Origin: Bacteroidales bacterium
GTDB taxonomy: Bacteria; Bacteroidota; Bacteroidia; Bacteroidales; TTA-H9
DNA length: 64,000 bases
Direction: 5' to 3'
Assembly (NCBI GenBank): GCA_030656615.1
Contig: JAUSOY010000033.1
Location: 1 to 64,000 of the forward strand
The translations under genes were made by a program, and so were the position numbers. Of the stretch, positions 43,103 to 54,047 are shown in pieces (position 1 is the stretch's first letter; each line of letters begins with the position of its first letter). The notes beneath the pieces were generated by a model that saw only the letters and a list, made by a program, of their open reading frames with translations, was not told where the DNA came from and searched no databases.

Positions 43103-44955
43103 TTTATATATTCCTGGAAAATTGTTTGAAGAAAGGCTTTCGTCTGATTTTCTGTCTGAATCCGTTCATCTTCTGGTAAACTTGATTGAAAAGTGTATTG
43201 ATTCTTGTGATCCCAAATAAAATGACCTTTCGGATTTTTCCAACCAATTCCGTAATCAAACATGAAGTATGCGGAAGGCTTGTAATATCTATTCATCACA
43301 TTGCGGCTCCACGTAAATTCCGAATGCCCAATTTCGAGTTGAGACAGTATGGTTGATGCAATATCAGTCTGGCTAACTTCATAGTTTATCTGGCGGCCTC
43401 TGAATTCCTTTTTAAGTGCATTCCCGTAGAATAATAATGGAATATGGTGATATTCAAATGTATTTGGATGCCAATTCCGATACGAGTTGTGTGAATGATC
43501 GGCCACCAAAATAAACAGCGTGGAATCATACCATGTTTCTTGCCTCGCCTTTCTGAAAAAATCGCCCAGACATTTATCGGTATAATAGGCAGAATTGATA
43601 TATCTCCTCTCATTTCCACCCCACGCAAGCACCTCATCCATTGGCTGATCGTACGGGGAATGCGAACTTAAAGTAAATATCATACTGAAAAATGGCTGTT
43701 TTTCCGATTTCAGGTCTTCGATTTGTTCGTTCAAAGTATATTCATCATGGATTCCAAGTTTCCCTTGGGGCAATCCGGATTTAAAATTGTAGATTTCTTT
43801 AACTCTATCGAAAGCATTATACATAATATAGCTTTTGATATTTCCGTAGATCAGTTGTCCTCCAAAGTAAAACGAAGAATGATACCCTGTTTCATTCAGT
43901 TTCTTAACCAGGCTGGGAAGATTGGAATATTTATCCGGTTGTACCGTAATGGACGTATAAGGATGTGGAGGAAAACCGCCCAAAATAGCGGCTATACCCT
44001 GCTCAGAACGTGCTCCTCCGGCATATGCTTTTGTAAATAAAAGGCCATTTTTTTCGAGAAGAGCAAATTCAGGCGTTATTCCTGGTTCAGCTCCAAGACT
44101 TTCTATTAAATCAGCTGACCAACTTTCGAGCATTATCAAGACAATATTTGGATGCTTGATTTCTAATATCGAAGGTGTACTATCATTTTCGGCCGATACG
44201 GCATTAAGAGCCATTTTTCTAGCAGTCTCCGGATTGAAATAATCGAAGGGATTGGATGAGGCAAACTGTCGATTTTCAAAAATACTGATATAGAGATTGA
44301 ATGCTGAATTTACCGAAACAACATTTAATATTTCCTGCTTTGAAAAATACGACTGGCTCTGGTTAATTGGTATTTGTTGCAGTCCTCCGCGGGCTCCAAT
44401 TACCAGTGATGGTAATAGTACAATAAATGCTAATATGCCTTTCCACATTGCGGGTTTACTTCCATAGAATTCTTTTTCTGAGAAGAAACGAAAGAACCAG
44501 ATTCCAAAGGCTGTATAAATAAGAATAAAAAGCGTGAGGACAAGGATGATTATGGTTCGTGCTGATTGTATAACTTCTGCCGGATGACGCAGGTACAGCA
44601 GTGCTTTATAGGTCAATTTTGTTTGCCATTCTTCGTATAAACCTGTTTCACCAGCTAAAATCAAAGCAAATAGAAAAACCAGCAACGCATTATAAACACG
44701 TATGCTTCTGACAATCCAAGCTCTATAATACAGGCTTCTGAAAATGAGTAATAAAAAGGGGATAAATGCCAAATAGCAAATCGTCGAAAAATCAAGTTGT
44801 ACGGAGTGAGGAAAAACCAGCAAAATTTCAGAGAATTTCACTCCTTGAATCCTTAAAGTCCCCGAATAAAAAATCAGAAAGAAAATCCGGCCGAGGGCGA
44901 AAAAGAGTAACCAGAATATAAAAAACTTAAGAAGCGGGAAAATAATTTTTTTCAA
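43096..44955 (-). CDS. LTA synthase family / sulfatase-fold phosphoglycerol transferase-like membrane protein
   Basis: 619 aa; five N-terminal TMs, PNIVLIMLESWSADLIESLG, GGARSEQGIAAILGGFPP, LVADHSHNSYRN. Confidence 0.93.
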   Translation of the reverse strand: MKKIIFPLLKFFIFWLLFFALGRIFFLIFYSGTLRIQGVKFSEILLVFPHSVQLDFSTICYLAFIPFLLLIFRSLYYRAWIVRSIRVYNALLVFLFALILAGETGLYEEWQTKLTYKALLYLRHPAEVIQSARTIIILVLTLFILIYTAFGIWFFRFFSEKEFYGSKPAMWKGILAFIVLLPSLVIGARGGLQQIPINQSQSYFSKQEILNVVSVNSAFNLYISIFENRQFASSNPFDYFNPETARKMALNAVSAENDSTPSILEIKHPNIVLIMLESWSADLIESLGAEPGITPEFALLEKNGLLFTKAYAGGARSEQGIAAILGGFPPHPYTSITVQPDKYSNLPSLVKKLNETGYHSSFYFGGQLIYGNIKSYIMYNAFDRVKEIYNFKSGLPQGKLGIHDEYTLNEQIEDLKSEKQPFFSMIFTLSSHSPYDQPMDEVLAWGGNERRYINSAYYTDKCLGDFFRKARQETWYDSTLFILVADHSHNSYRNWHPNTFEYHHIPLLFYGNALKKEFRGRQINYEVSQTDIASTILSQLEIGHSEFTWSRNVMNRYYKPSAYFMFDYGIGWKNPKGHFIWDHKNQYTFQSSLPEDERIQTENQTKAFLQTIFQEYINY

Positions 44956-44981
44956 GAAGGAGTGATTAAAGTTTCGGGGAA

Positions 44982-45902
44982 TTATACATATGTGGTATTA
45001 CTTTCGATGAACTTAATTATTTCATCTTTATCATCAGCATTATACCAATGATAATCATCTTCACGGGTAAACCAGGTTAATTGCCTCTTTGCGTAACGTC
45101 TGGTATTGGTTTTTATTTTTTCAACAGCATCCATTAAACTCATCTGATTTCCGAGATGAGCGAATAACTCTTTGTATCCTACGGTATTTAAGGCATTTAA
45201 TTGTCTGAATTCGAAGAGTGATTCAGCTTCCTGTAAGAATCCATCATCAATCATTTTATTCGTTCTAAGATTGATTCTGTTGAATAATTCTTCTCTTGGC
45301 CTGTTAATGACAATTTTAAGGATGTTAAACGGCCGGCTATGCTTTGGCGTCGTTCTTTGCTGACTATATGCCTGCCCCGTAGTATAACACACTTCAAGAG
45401 CCCTGAGTAGCCGCATTGGATTTGCGAGATCCACTTCATGATAATAATCGGGATCGAGCAGTTTTAATTGTTGACGTAAGGATTCGATTCCCTGAGTTTT
45501 AAATTGTTCATTCAACGATTCGCGGAGTGTTGGATCGATATCCGGGAAATTATCGATTCCATTGCATAAAGCCCTGATATATAATCCTGAACCACCCGTA
45601 CAAATAGCAAAATCGCTTTGCTGAAATATTATTTTCAGACACGCTAGTGCGTCGTTTTCATAACGCGAAACGTTATAATCGTCATGGATGCTCAGGTGAC
45701 CAATGAAATGATGTTTAATACCATCTTGTTCTTCAATATCCGGAGCCGCAGTACCAATTTTCATTTCATGATAAAACTGACGCGAATCAGCCGAAAGAAT
45801 TTCAGTCTTCAGATGCTTTGCTATTTCGACGGATAGTGCAGTTTTTCCACAAGCTGTTGGGCCCGCGATAACGATTAGAGTTTTGATTGAATTAGACGCC
45901 AT
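44982..45902 (-). CDS. miaA: tRNA dimethylallyltransferase
   Basis: 306 aa; LIVIAGPTACGKTALSVEIAKHL...ILSADSRQFYHEMKIGTAAP...CTGGSGLYIRAL...YAKRQLTWFTRE. Confidence 0.97.
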   Translation of the reverse strand: MASNSIKTLIVIAGPTACGKTALSVEIAKHLKTEILSADSRQFYHEMKIGTAAPDIEEQDGIKHHFIGHLSIHDDYNVSRYENDALACLKIIFQQSDFAICTGGSGLYIRALCNGIDNFPDIDPTLRESLNEQFKTQGIESLRQQLKLLDPDYYHEVDLANPMRLLRALEVCYTTGQAYSQQRTTPKHSRPFNILKIVINRPREELFNRINLRTNKMIDDGFLQEAESLFEFRQLNALNTVGYKELFAHLGNQMSLMDAVEKIKTNTRRYAKRQLTWFTREDDYHWYNADDKDEIIKFIESNTTYV

Positions 45903-45909
45903 GATATGA

Positions 45910-46749
45910 CTAATCGTCGTAATCTCTTACCTGAAAACCACTGCTTTCTAACTCATCATCATCCATTTGGCTGAATTCGTCTTCAGAGCTGTAGTCGTCA
46001 TCATCATCGTCATCGTCGGATACCTGACTAATATATGCTTCTGAATCGGAAGACGAAGCCTCTTCATCAGAATTTTTTTCTATAGGTTTACGGCCTCTTT
46101 TTTTAGCGGGTTCAACAATTTCAAGCAAGGGAGTTTCACCGGCAATAATCTTACTAAACGTATCATCTTCAAGCATGGATTCAATGTCTTCCTCAATCAA
46201 ATCGTCGGGTATATCATCCAACGATATTGGAATGCTTACACGCTTACCCAGTATTGTTTCTATTTCATTATCTTCAAACACAGGACCGGGAAGAATTTTC
46301 TTATACGTTGCATCTCCCCTGCTAACAACACATTTGGGATACGATGAGGCATCATCAACGGAATGTATTTTCAGCAATTCTAAATAAAACAATTTGAATT
46401 CGTTGGCATGATACTCAAGAATAATGTATTGATGCGGATCTTCCATAAAATCGCGAAGCTTTGCATCTTCTAATTTATAGAAAGGCATTCGGGCTCTTCT
46501 GACGCCATCACGAACATCATCATCGTCATCATTGGAAAAAACACCTTTAACTGCCTCTTTAGCAATTTCTTTTTGCCGTACCCAACGTACATTGGCGATG
46601 TAAAAAATTCCATTAAATTCAACAGGAAAAGCAGCGGCTAATCGTATCGTTTCAAGAAATAGTTCAAATGTACTACCCGGCGTGATATCAATATCCCGAA
46701 CAAATTCATCTTCTCCTTCACATGTTAGCCGAAACCGGTATAAATGCAT
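45910..46749 (-). CDS. Plasmid pRiA4b ORF-3-like protein with long acidic C-terminal tail
   Basis: 279 aa; N-terminus MHLYRFRLTCEGEDEFVRDIDITPGSTFELFLETIRLAAAF; tail DDDDDDDDYSSEDEFSQMDDDELES. Confidence 0.65.
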   Translation of the reverse strand: MHLYRFRLTCEGEDEFVRDIDITPGSTFELFLETIRLAAAFPVEFNGIFYIANVRWVRQKEIAKEAVKGVFSNDDDDDVRDGVRRARMPFYKLEDAKLRDFMEDPHQYIILEYHANEFKLFYLELLKIHSVDDASSYPKCVVSRGDATYKKILPGPVFEDNEIETILGKRVSIPISLDDIPDDLIEEDIESMLEDDTFSKIIAGETPLLEIVEPAKKRGRKPIEKNSDEEASSSDSEAYISQVSDDDDDDDDYSSEDEFSQMDDDELESSGFQVRDYDD

Positions 46750-46828
46750 TATTTCAAATTTTTAGTATCAATAAATTTCAAAAACTTCTACATACACTTC
46801 ATTTTCAAACAAATATATGATAATTAGT

Positions 46829-47959
46829 TTAACAAACCAACATCAAATCTGCAATAATTCCATCACTTTGTATCCAAAAATCGCGATGGATTTGAATCTT
46901 TTCATTTTGCAAAAATAATATTCCTTGTTTAATTTTCCGTTCCGACTGTTGTAGGAAATAATGAAAGATCTCTTTACCATACATTTCTTCAATAATTTTC
47001 AAACTCACACCCCATTGAGTCCTGAGTCCGGTCATTAGGTATTCATTAAATTGGGTTTGATGGTCAAGCACTTCGTATTCAGACGGTAGAACACCATTAT
47101 TTATAGAAGAAAGATATTGATTTAATGAAGAAATATTCCACCACCGTTTGTTATTAAAATACGAATGGGCTGAAGGACCGAGTCCCAGGTAGGCTTCTTT
47201 TGTCCAGTAAGCTGTATTATGCCGCGAATATTTCTTGTTCCGGGCGAAATTTGAAATTTCATAATGCTCAAATCCCAGATTCGGCATCAAATCCTGAAGA
47301 ATTTTGAAATGCCTTACAGCCGCATCTTCATCAGGAGCGATAATTTGGTTTTTCAAAATATTATATGATAATGCCGTATTTGCTTCAATGGTAAGTGCAT
47401 AGGCCGATATATGTTCAACTCCGGTTTCTGCTGCCATAATAATATTCCGCCTCCAGTCATCATCATTCAATCCGGGAATTCCATAAATCAAATCAAGACT
47501 AAAATTGTTGAAACCATTTTTTTGAATCGATTGAATGGTAGCAAAAATTGATTCCGCTTTATGATTTCTTTGCAGATATATAAGATCCTGTTCTCTAAAT
47601 GATTGTATCCCTATACTTAAACGGTTTATTCCGATGTTTTGCCATGCAGCCAAATTCTCTTCAGAACAGTCATCCGGGTTTGCTTCCAGCGTTATTTCTG
47701 CATCAGCAAGTACATTATATTCAGCATGTAAAAATTTAAGAATATCTGAAATTTGATTTGGGTTTAACATCGATGGTGTACCACCTCCAAAATAAATTGT
47801 ATGGATATCCTGATCTGCGAAAGTTCCTTTATGTAAGTCAGCCTCCTTAATAATGGCTTCATGAAATTCCCTTATGAATTTTGATGAAGCCAGTGAAAAA
47901 AAATTACAGTAGCCGCATTTTGTTTTACAGAATGGAATATGAATATAAATGCCTGCCAT
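46829..47959 (-). CDS. hemW: Radical SAM coproporphyrinogen III oxidase-like / heme chaperone HemW
   Basis: MAGIYIHIPFCKTKCGYCNFFS (CxxxCxxC), FGGGTPSML, NRLSIGIQSF; ATG at 47959 preferred over 47977. Confidence 0.96.
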   Translation of the reverse strand: MAGIYIHIPFCKTKCGYCNFFSLASSKFIREFHEAIIKEADLHKGTFADQDIHTIYFGGGTPSMLNPNQISDILKFLHAEYNVLADAEITLEANPDDCSEENLAAWQNIGINRLSIGIQSFREQDLIYLQRNHKAESIFATIQSIQKNGFNNFSLDLIYGIPGLNDDDWRRNIIMAAETGVEHISAYALTIEANTALSYNILKNQIIAPDEDAAVRHFKILQDLMPNLGFEHYEISNFARNKKYSRHNTAYWTKEAYLGLGPSAHSYFNNKRWWNISSLNQYLSSINNGVLPSEYEVLDHQTQFNEYLMTGLRTQWGVSLKIIEEMYGKEIFHYFLQQSERKIKQGILFLQNEKIQIHRDFWIQSDGIIADLMLVC

Positions 47960-47960
47960 A

Positions 47961-49448
47961 TTATTTTTTAAGAACAATCCGGAATGTTGTGCCTGTACCG
48001 GCTTGAGAATGTTTAACGTAGATATAACCTTTATGATACATTTCTACAATGCGTTTTGACAAGGACAATCCAAGACCCCAACCCCTTTTCTTACTGGTAT
48101 AACCTGGATTAAAAATGGCTTTAAACTTCCCTTTATGAATGCCTTTGCCGGTATCTGAAAAATCGATATAGATTTGTTTGGGATCTTCTGTTACCCGAAT
48201 ACTTAAACGACCATGACCTTCCATGGCATCAACTGCATTTTTTGTAAGATTTTCGATAACCCATTCAAAAAGATTGGCATTTAATGGTACAAGATAGGGC
48301 TCTCCTTCAGGAATCTGAAGATCGAATTCAACGCGTGACGATGTTCTGGCCCGTAAGTATGTCATCGAACGTCTAATAAGATTTGCAAGGCTTTCGATTT
48401 GAAGTTGAGGCTTTGAACCAATTTTGGAAAATCGTTCGGTTATTACCTCAAGCCGGTCAATGTCATTTTGAAGCTCATCAAGCGCTTCGTGCTTCAATCC
48501 GTCCAATTTCATGACTTCTATCCATGCCATCATCGATGACAAAGGAGTTCCGAGTTGGTGTGCTGTTTCTTTCGACATACCAACCCACACCTGGTCTTGT
48601 TCCGATTTTCGTGTCCATGAAAATACGAAATACGAAATCACAAGAAATAATCCAATGATTATCAACTGAATAAATGGAAAATATCGCAGTTGGGTTAGGA
48701 GAAAACTATCTTTATATAATACAAGACAGGTCCCATGTTCCGACAAATTTACAGTTATAGGCTTATTTTCTCCTAAAATATTACCTATCACGGCAGGAAA
48801 TGCCAGACTTGTGTCGATATTTCCTGATGCAATAATTTTGGTCATTGCAGAATCGGTAATCAGAACTGGTACGGACGCTGAGTTGGCAACAACTTCATTG
48901 ATAAAACTCTGATTAAGGTCGTTCAGAACATCCTGCAATTCAGAAAATAATCTTGAATCGCGATAAAAAAGGAAATGATATTTATTGGCGATATAATGGA
49001 CGGTAATGGGTGGATATGTTCCAAAATGCTTTGTAAGGCTGTCTTTATTCCACTTGGATGTAGAATGGCCTTCCAGATTATTGGTGCTGAGAATGTGATA
49101 ATTTTCATCTGTCAATACAACCGGAATGGTTTTATTGTTTTCGATAAGCCGTAAATAAAACGTTAAATCATTTTCCTGCTCACTTTGAATCAGCCTTCGA
49201 TACGCTTCAGCCAAGGTTTCTACCCTCCGTCTTTCTTCTTCCTTGATCTGAGCGAAAAAATCCTCGGTGTATTTTACCAAACTGGCTTTTCGATTCACAG
49301 CATCTGCCCAAAGACGTAGGTTTTTACGTTCTTCGGTGGCAATTTTATTTACGATTACATTCGTAAAATAAAGCGTTCCCAGGAAGATAATAAGGCCACC
49401 TGATAATAAAAGCCATTTCCATTGCCGTTTACGGGCATAAATATTCAT
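47961..49448 (-). CDS. Membrane sensor histidine kinase
   Basis: TM regions, H-box KETAHQLGTPLSSMMAWIEVMK, N-box NLTKNAVDAMEGHG, G boxes DTGKGIHKGKF, GWGLGLSLSKRIV. Confidence 0.95.
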   Translation of the reverse strand: MNIYARKRQWKWLLLSGGLIIFLGTLYFTNVIVNKIATEERKNLRLWADAVNRKASLVKYTEDFFAQIKEEERRRVETLAEAYRRLIQSEQENDLTFYLRLIENNKTIPVVLTDENYHILSTNNLEGHSTSKWNKDSLTKHFGTYPPITVHYIANKYHFLFYRDSRLFSELQDVLNDLNQSFINEVVANSASVPVLITDSAMTKIIASGNIDTSLAFPAVIGNILGENKPITVNLSEHGTCLVLYKDSFLLTQLRYFPFIQLIIIGLFLVISYFVFSWTRKSEQDQVWVGMSKETAHQLGTPLSSMMAWIEVMKLDGLKHEALDELQNDIDRLEVITERFSKIGSKPQLQIESLANLIRRSMTYLRARTSSRVEFDLQIPEGEPYLVPLNANLFEWVIENLTKNAVDAMEGHGRLSIRVTEDPKQIYIDFSDTGKGIHKGKFKAIFNPGYTSKKRGWGLGLSLSKRIVEMYHKGYIYVKHSQAGTGTTFRIVLKK

Positions 49449-49719
49449 ACGGGATATTTTTTGCAATTTACAAATATTAACGCAGCTATAAGGGTTCCGG
49501 TATTTGTTGCTACTACATTAAATGAATTTTTATTTATCTGCAATTTTAGGATTCCTTATATACATTCAGAACTTGGATATAAGAATTTTAATTGTATTTT
49601 TATCGTGAAAAATCCGTGTTGGTTTTATCCAATTTGGTATAACAGCGATACAACGATAAAACAAACCGTGGTCTTCTTATTTTCAAATTATCAGGAATCG
49701 TAAATCAATTTAATGCGTT

Positions 49720-50400
49720 ATGATTTGTTTAATACGGGTGTCACGCCTAAGAAGAATTTCCAATTACATCATTGCTGGTTCAGCGATTTTATTCTTAACA
49801 AATTGTAGTTCTGCAAGATATTCTTCAGAATTTAAAACTCAAAAAAAACAGCTGGACACATTGGTGTTTTTTGATCCTATTGTTAGGATTGGGTTAAAAG
49901 ATTTTAAAAATCAATACATTGATACCGTCATTGGTCAGCAGATTAAAATGCAAATTGGAGAAATTGCAACAAGTATCTTGTCATCAAAATACATACTCGA
50001 AAAGCAAGAAATTCCTGAGATTGAAACTGAATTATTAGATGAGCTTTATTGTAATCTCGACAATTCAAAAGGACAGCTAAATGGAATACCATGTGCCACG
50101 ATCCTAAAAGATATACCTATTGCATTTAAACACCGATTTGTTCTCCTGATTACGTTCAATAGTAAAATCAATCCTAACTACGGCCCCCACCATAACATTG
50201 CAATGGGCATGGCAACAAATAGTATAATTTTTGCGCCTCATACGAAACCATCTTCAAAAGTACGCTTGTTGGTTTTAGATACAAAATTGCAAGAAGTTGT
50301 ATACTACGACATACTAACGAGTACAAATTACGATCCTCGGATTCGAAGTGAAGTTGAGCATCTTATAAGAAAGATTTTAAGAGGAATTTACTACAAATAG
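49720..50400 (+). CDS. Hypothetical lipoprotein
   Basis: 226 aa; lipobox ILFLTNCSSARYSS. Confidence 0.7.
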   Translation: MICLIRVSRLRRISNYIIAGSAILFLTNCSSARYSSEFKTQKKQLDTLVFFDPIVRIGLKDFKNQYIDTVIGQQIKMQIGEIATSILSSKYILEKQEIPEIETELLDELYCNLDNSKGQLNGIPCATILKDIPIAFKHRFVLLITFNSKINPNYGPHHNIAMGMATNSIIFAPHTKPSSKVRLLVLDTKLQEVVYYDILTSTNYDPRIRSEVEHLIRKILRGIYYK

Positions 50401-50601
50401 ACTCATTTCTACAATATCTTTTGTATCGCAAAACATTATTCTGCAATCTTCCGAAACATTTCAGAGCGGATGACGATACGTTTCATTACATGAAAATTAT
50501 TATGGTTTATCAACTGCTTGTCTCCGTTCAGAAACGAATTCTGGTTTGGTGAAACAAGGCATAAGCGCTATTTTTGCAATCAAAACCAGACAATTTAAAC
50601 C

Positions 50602-52617
50602 ATGACAAAAACGATTGATCAGCAAGCGGCAGATAACATTCGTGTATTATCGGCAGCAATGGTGGAACAAGCAAAATCTGGACATCCGGGAGGTGCGATG
50701 GGTGGCGCAGATTTTATTCATATTCTTTTTGCAGATTTTTTACGCTTTAAGCCCGAAAACCCAACCTGGTTTCTTCGCGATAGGTTTTTTCTTGACCCCG
50801 GACATATGTCGCCGATGTTATATTCCGCGATGTCGCTGATTGGGAAATTTTCGATGGATGAACTGAAGAATTTCAGGCAACTTCATTCCCCTACTCCTGG
50901 ACATCCTGAACTTGACAGGGAAAGAGGAATCGAAAACACTTCCGGACCACTGGGTCAAGGTCATACCATGGCTGTTGGTTCAGCCATAGCTGAACGCTTT
51001 ATGGCGGCACGATTTGGAGAAACGATTGCTCATAAAACCATCACATACATTTCTGACGGCGGAATTCAGGAGGAAATTGCGCAAGGTGCCGGACGTATTG
51101 CCGGACATTTGGGGCTCCATAATCTTATCATGTTTTATGATGCGAATTCCGTTCAGTTGTCGACCATGGTTAATGAAGTTACCAGTGAGGATACGGCAGC
51201 AAAGTATAAAGCCTGGGGTTGGAATGTAACAACCATCGATGGAAACAATCAGGATGAAATACGTAATGCCCTGAATGATGCCTGGAAGGAATCTGAGAAA
51301 CCCAGCCTGATTATCGGAAAATGTATTATGGGTAAAGGCCTGGTTAATGAATCCGGCGCTAAAATGGAAGGCCAATGCTCTACGCATGGTCAACCGGTCA
51401 GCAAAGCAGGAGCATCTTTTTCCAAATCGGTTGAAAATCTCGGAGGAAATGCTCAAAATCCATTCAGTATTTTTGATAATGTTGAGGATTATTATCGTTC
51501 AATTCTGAAACAAAAAACAAAAGCGGCCGAATTACGTGATTCTGAATTTGAATTGTGGGCATCTGCAAATATTGAAAAATCGTCAAAACTATTACAATGG
51601 TTGGGTGGACTTCCTCCTGAAATCCATTGGGATGATATCGAAATAAAGCCCAATATTGCCACCAGAGTTGCATCGGCCAATATTCTGTCGCATTTCGCAA
51701 AAAATATTGAGAATATGATTGTTATGTCGGCCGATTTGGCGAATAGCGATCGCACCGATGGCTTTCTAGAGCATTCAAAACCAATTATAAAAAATGATTT
51801 TAGCGGTGCTTTCTTACACGCTGGTGTTGCAGAACTGAGTATGGCCGCTATTGCCAACGGAATTGCCCTTCATGGTGGCATTCATGTGGCTTGTGGTACT
51901 TTTTTCGTGTTCTCAGATTATATGAAACCGGCCATACGCTTGTCGGCTTTAATGGAATTACCGGTGGTGTACATATGGACCCACGATGCCTTCCGGGTTG
52001 GCGAAGATGGTCCTACCCATCAGCCAATCGAGCAAGAAGCGCAAATTCGACTGATGGAACATCTGAAAAATCATTCGGGTCGAAATTCGATGCTGGTTCT
52101 TCGTCCCGCTGATCATCAGGAAACGTGCGTTGCATGGCAAATGGCCCTTGAAAACACACAATCTCCTACAGGGCTGATATTATCGCGTCAGAATATTGTT
52201 TCATTGCCTCAGGATAGTTTTTCAAAAGCAAATGAATCAACAAAAGGTGCCCGAATTATTATCGGTCATGAAAAACCTGATTATATATTTGTGGCCAGTG
52301 GTTCTGAAGTTTCGACCTTAGTGGGTGCTTCGGCAATTTTATTGGAAAAAGGAATCCGTATCAATGTTATTTCAGTGATTTCTGAAGGATTGTTTCGTAA
52401 TCAGGATGAAACCTATATTCAAAACATTTTAAAACCGGGCATTGAAGTATTCGGACTAACTGCCGGACTTCCTGTAACTCTTGCAGGTTTGACGAAGGAT
52501 ATCAATCACGTTTTTGGTATGAATGGCTTTGGATATTCAGCACCAGCGGAAATACTCGACGAAACCCTGGGTTTCACACCGGCTAAATTTGCCGATTGGT
52601 TTCTATCGAAGATATAA
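50602..52617 (+). CDS. tkt: Transketolase
   Basis: 671 aa; VEQAKSGHPGGAMGGADF, GPLGQGHTMAVGSAIAER, TPP motif, WTHDAFRVGEDGPTHQPIEQ. Confidence 0.97.
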   Translation: MTKTIDQQAADNIRVLSAAMVEQAKSGHPGGAMGGADFIHILFADFLRFKPENPTWFLRDRFFLDPGHMSPMLYSAMSLIGKFSMDELKNFRQLHSPTPGHPELDRERGIENTSGPLGQGHTMAVGSAIAERFMAARFGETIAHKTITYISDGGIQEEIAQGAGRIAGHLGLHNLIMFYDANSVQLSTMVNEVTSEDTAAKYKAWGWNVTTIDGNNQDEIRNALNDAWKESEKPSLIIGKCIMGKGLVNESGAKMEGQCSTHGQPVSKAGASFSKSVENLGGNAQNPFSIFDNVEDYYRSILKQKTKAAELRDSEFELWASANIEKSSKLLQWLGGLPPEIHWDDIEIKPNIATRVASANILSHFAKNIENMIVMSADLANSDRTDGFLEHSKPIIKNDFSGAFLHAGVAELSMAAIANGIALHGGIHVACGTFFVFSDYMKPAIRLSALMELPVVYIWTHDAFRVGEDGPTHQPIEQEAQIRLMEHLKNHSGRNSMLVLRPADHQETCVAWQMALENTQSPTGLILSRQNIVSLPQDSFSKANESTKGARIIIGHEKPDYIFVASGSEVSTLVGASAILLEKGIRINVISVISEGLFRNQDETYIQNILKPGIEVFGLTAGLPVTLAGLTKDINHVFGMNGFGYSAPAEILDETLGFTPAKFADWFLSKI

Positions 52618-52631
52618 TATACTTGTATTTA

Positions 52632-52667
52632 AAAAAAATGGCCACCCTAACGGATGGCCATTTTTTT
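52632..52667. terminator. Bidirectional terminator between convergent tkt and susD-like genes
   Basis: AAAAAAATGGCCA...TGGCCATTTTTTT. Confidence 0.9.
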
Positions 52668-52679
52668 ACGTTGAATTTA

Positions 52680-54026
52680 TTAATTCTGAACCAAATTTGG
52701 ATTTACATCGATTTCGCGCTGAGGTATTTTAAACATCAAACGAGAATCGTCGTACGGAAGATTATAATTCGACATACTTGATTTTTGCAAGCGGCGATAG
52801 TTATGGAACTGATCGCCTTCGATATATAACTCCTTGGTCCGCTCATATTCGAGTTTCTTAAAAGTAAGACTCATTTCGGCTGGTAATCCCCTTTTTGTCC
52901 TGACCATATTCATATCGGCCAAAGCAAGCGTGGGGTTAGTCGGATAAAGATTAAACCGGGCTTCAGCTCTATTGAGATAAATTTCAGCCAGGCGAATAAC
53001 CGGAACGCTCATGTATCTATCGTCGTATTTGGTCGAAAACCATTTACTTCCAATGAACGCAAGTAATTGACTCTTACGCTTGTCGGCGTCGCCACCCGAA
53101 AACAGGAATATTTTAAGAATATCGTTCGAAGGTGATAATTTTGCACCACTGGCTTTACGATAATATCCATTCAATGTTCCTGAGGAACCATCTGTTTTGG
53201 TACTCATAATGGCAAAAATGGTTTCCTTACCGGGTTCAGGCAAATAATTCAATGGAAGGCTATCAACAAGGTCAAACTTATTGCTTTCAATTACGCTAGT
53301 TGAAATAATTTCGCAATTTGGATAGTCGCCTTTGTAGAAATAAACTCTTGACAGATATGCCGCCGCTGCCCATTTCGTAGCTCTTTGACTATTCGTCTCC
53401 GGCAACTGATCCATGGCCTTATTTAAGTCAGCGATGATTTGTGTATAGCAAGCCTCGATTGTAGCCCTGGAAGGTTTCGCATCATCACCAATAATTCCTG
53501 TTGGTTTTGTGAGTAATGGAACACCCAGACCCGTTTTTGGATTTCCCCAATAACGCAGAATTTCAAAAGTGATTGCCGCTCTAACGAATAAGCATTCTCC
53601 TTCTATTCTGTTTTTAATGGCCGGAGTAAGTTCCGGGTCTGTAACGGCAGGGATATTTGCCAAAATCACATTGGCCTGATTAACTATCCAGTAAGCATTA
53701 GACCACATGGAAGCGGAAATGCGGTTATCGGGCGTAAGGTTTTTATCAAACATTTGTGTTTCTTCATACACAATGTTTCCTTCCCCTGATTTTTTAACAA
53801 AATCGCCGAGCATATCGCCCGCGGCCTGAAAATTACCTCCGTATAAATCGCCACCCTGCATACGGTCGTACATTCCAATCACAGCAGTTTGTAATCCAAT
53901 CACGGATGTAAATGCCAGTTCTTCACTTAATTCCATTTTTTGTTCCATGTCCAGAGCCTTTTCACAGGCGGGAAGGAGAATAGAACCGATAAACAGAATG
54001 GTAAATAATTTATATATCGTTTTCAT
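52680..54026 (-). CDS. SusD/RagB family nutrient-binding outer membrane lipoprotein
   Basis: 448 aa; lipobox LLPACEKALD; C-terminal RLAEIYLNRAEARFNL...LADMNMVRTKRGLP...ERTKELYIEGDQFHNYRRL. Confidence 0.95.
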   Translation of the reverse strand: MKTIYKLFTILFIGSILLPACEKALDMEQKMELSEELAFTSVIGLQTAVIGMYDRMQGGDLYGGNFQAAGDMLGDFVKKSGEGNIVYEETQMFDKNLTPDNRISASMWSNAYWIVNQANVILANIPAVTDPELTPAIKNRIEGECLFVRAAITFEILRYWGNPKTGLGVPLLTKPTGIIGDDAKPSRATIEACYTQIIADLNKAMDQLPETNSQRATKWAAAAYLSRVYFYKGDYPNCEIISTSVIESNKFDLVDSLPLNYLPEPGKETIFAIMSTKTDGSSGTLNGYYRKASGAKLSPSNDILKIFLFSGGDADKRKSQLLAFIGSKWFSTKYDDRYMSVPVIRLAEIYLNRAEARFNLYPTNPTLALADMNMVRTKRGLPAEMSLTFKKLEYERTKELYIEGDQFHNYRRLQKSSMSNYNLPYDDSRLMFKIPQREIDVNPNLVQN

Positions 54027-54047
54027 ATTTATTCAGAATTTGATGAA

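Noticed and set aside
45985-46025. GAT/CAT-rich microsatellite-like tract
   Set aside because: Accounted for as coding DNA for the poly-Asp tail of the pRiA4b ORF-3-like protein; noted there rather than as an independent repeat.
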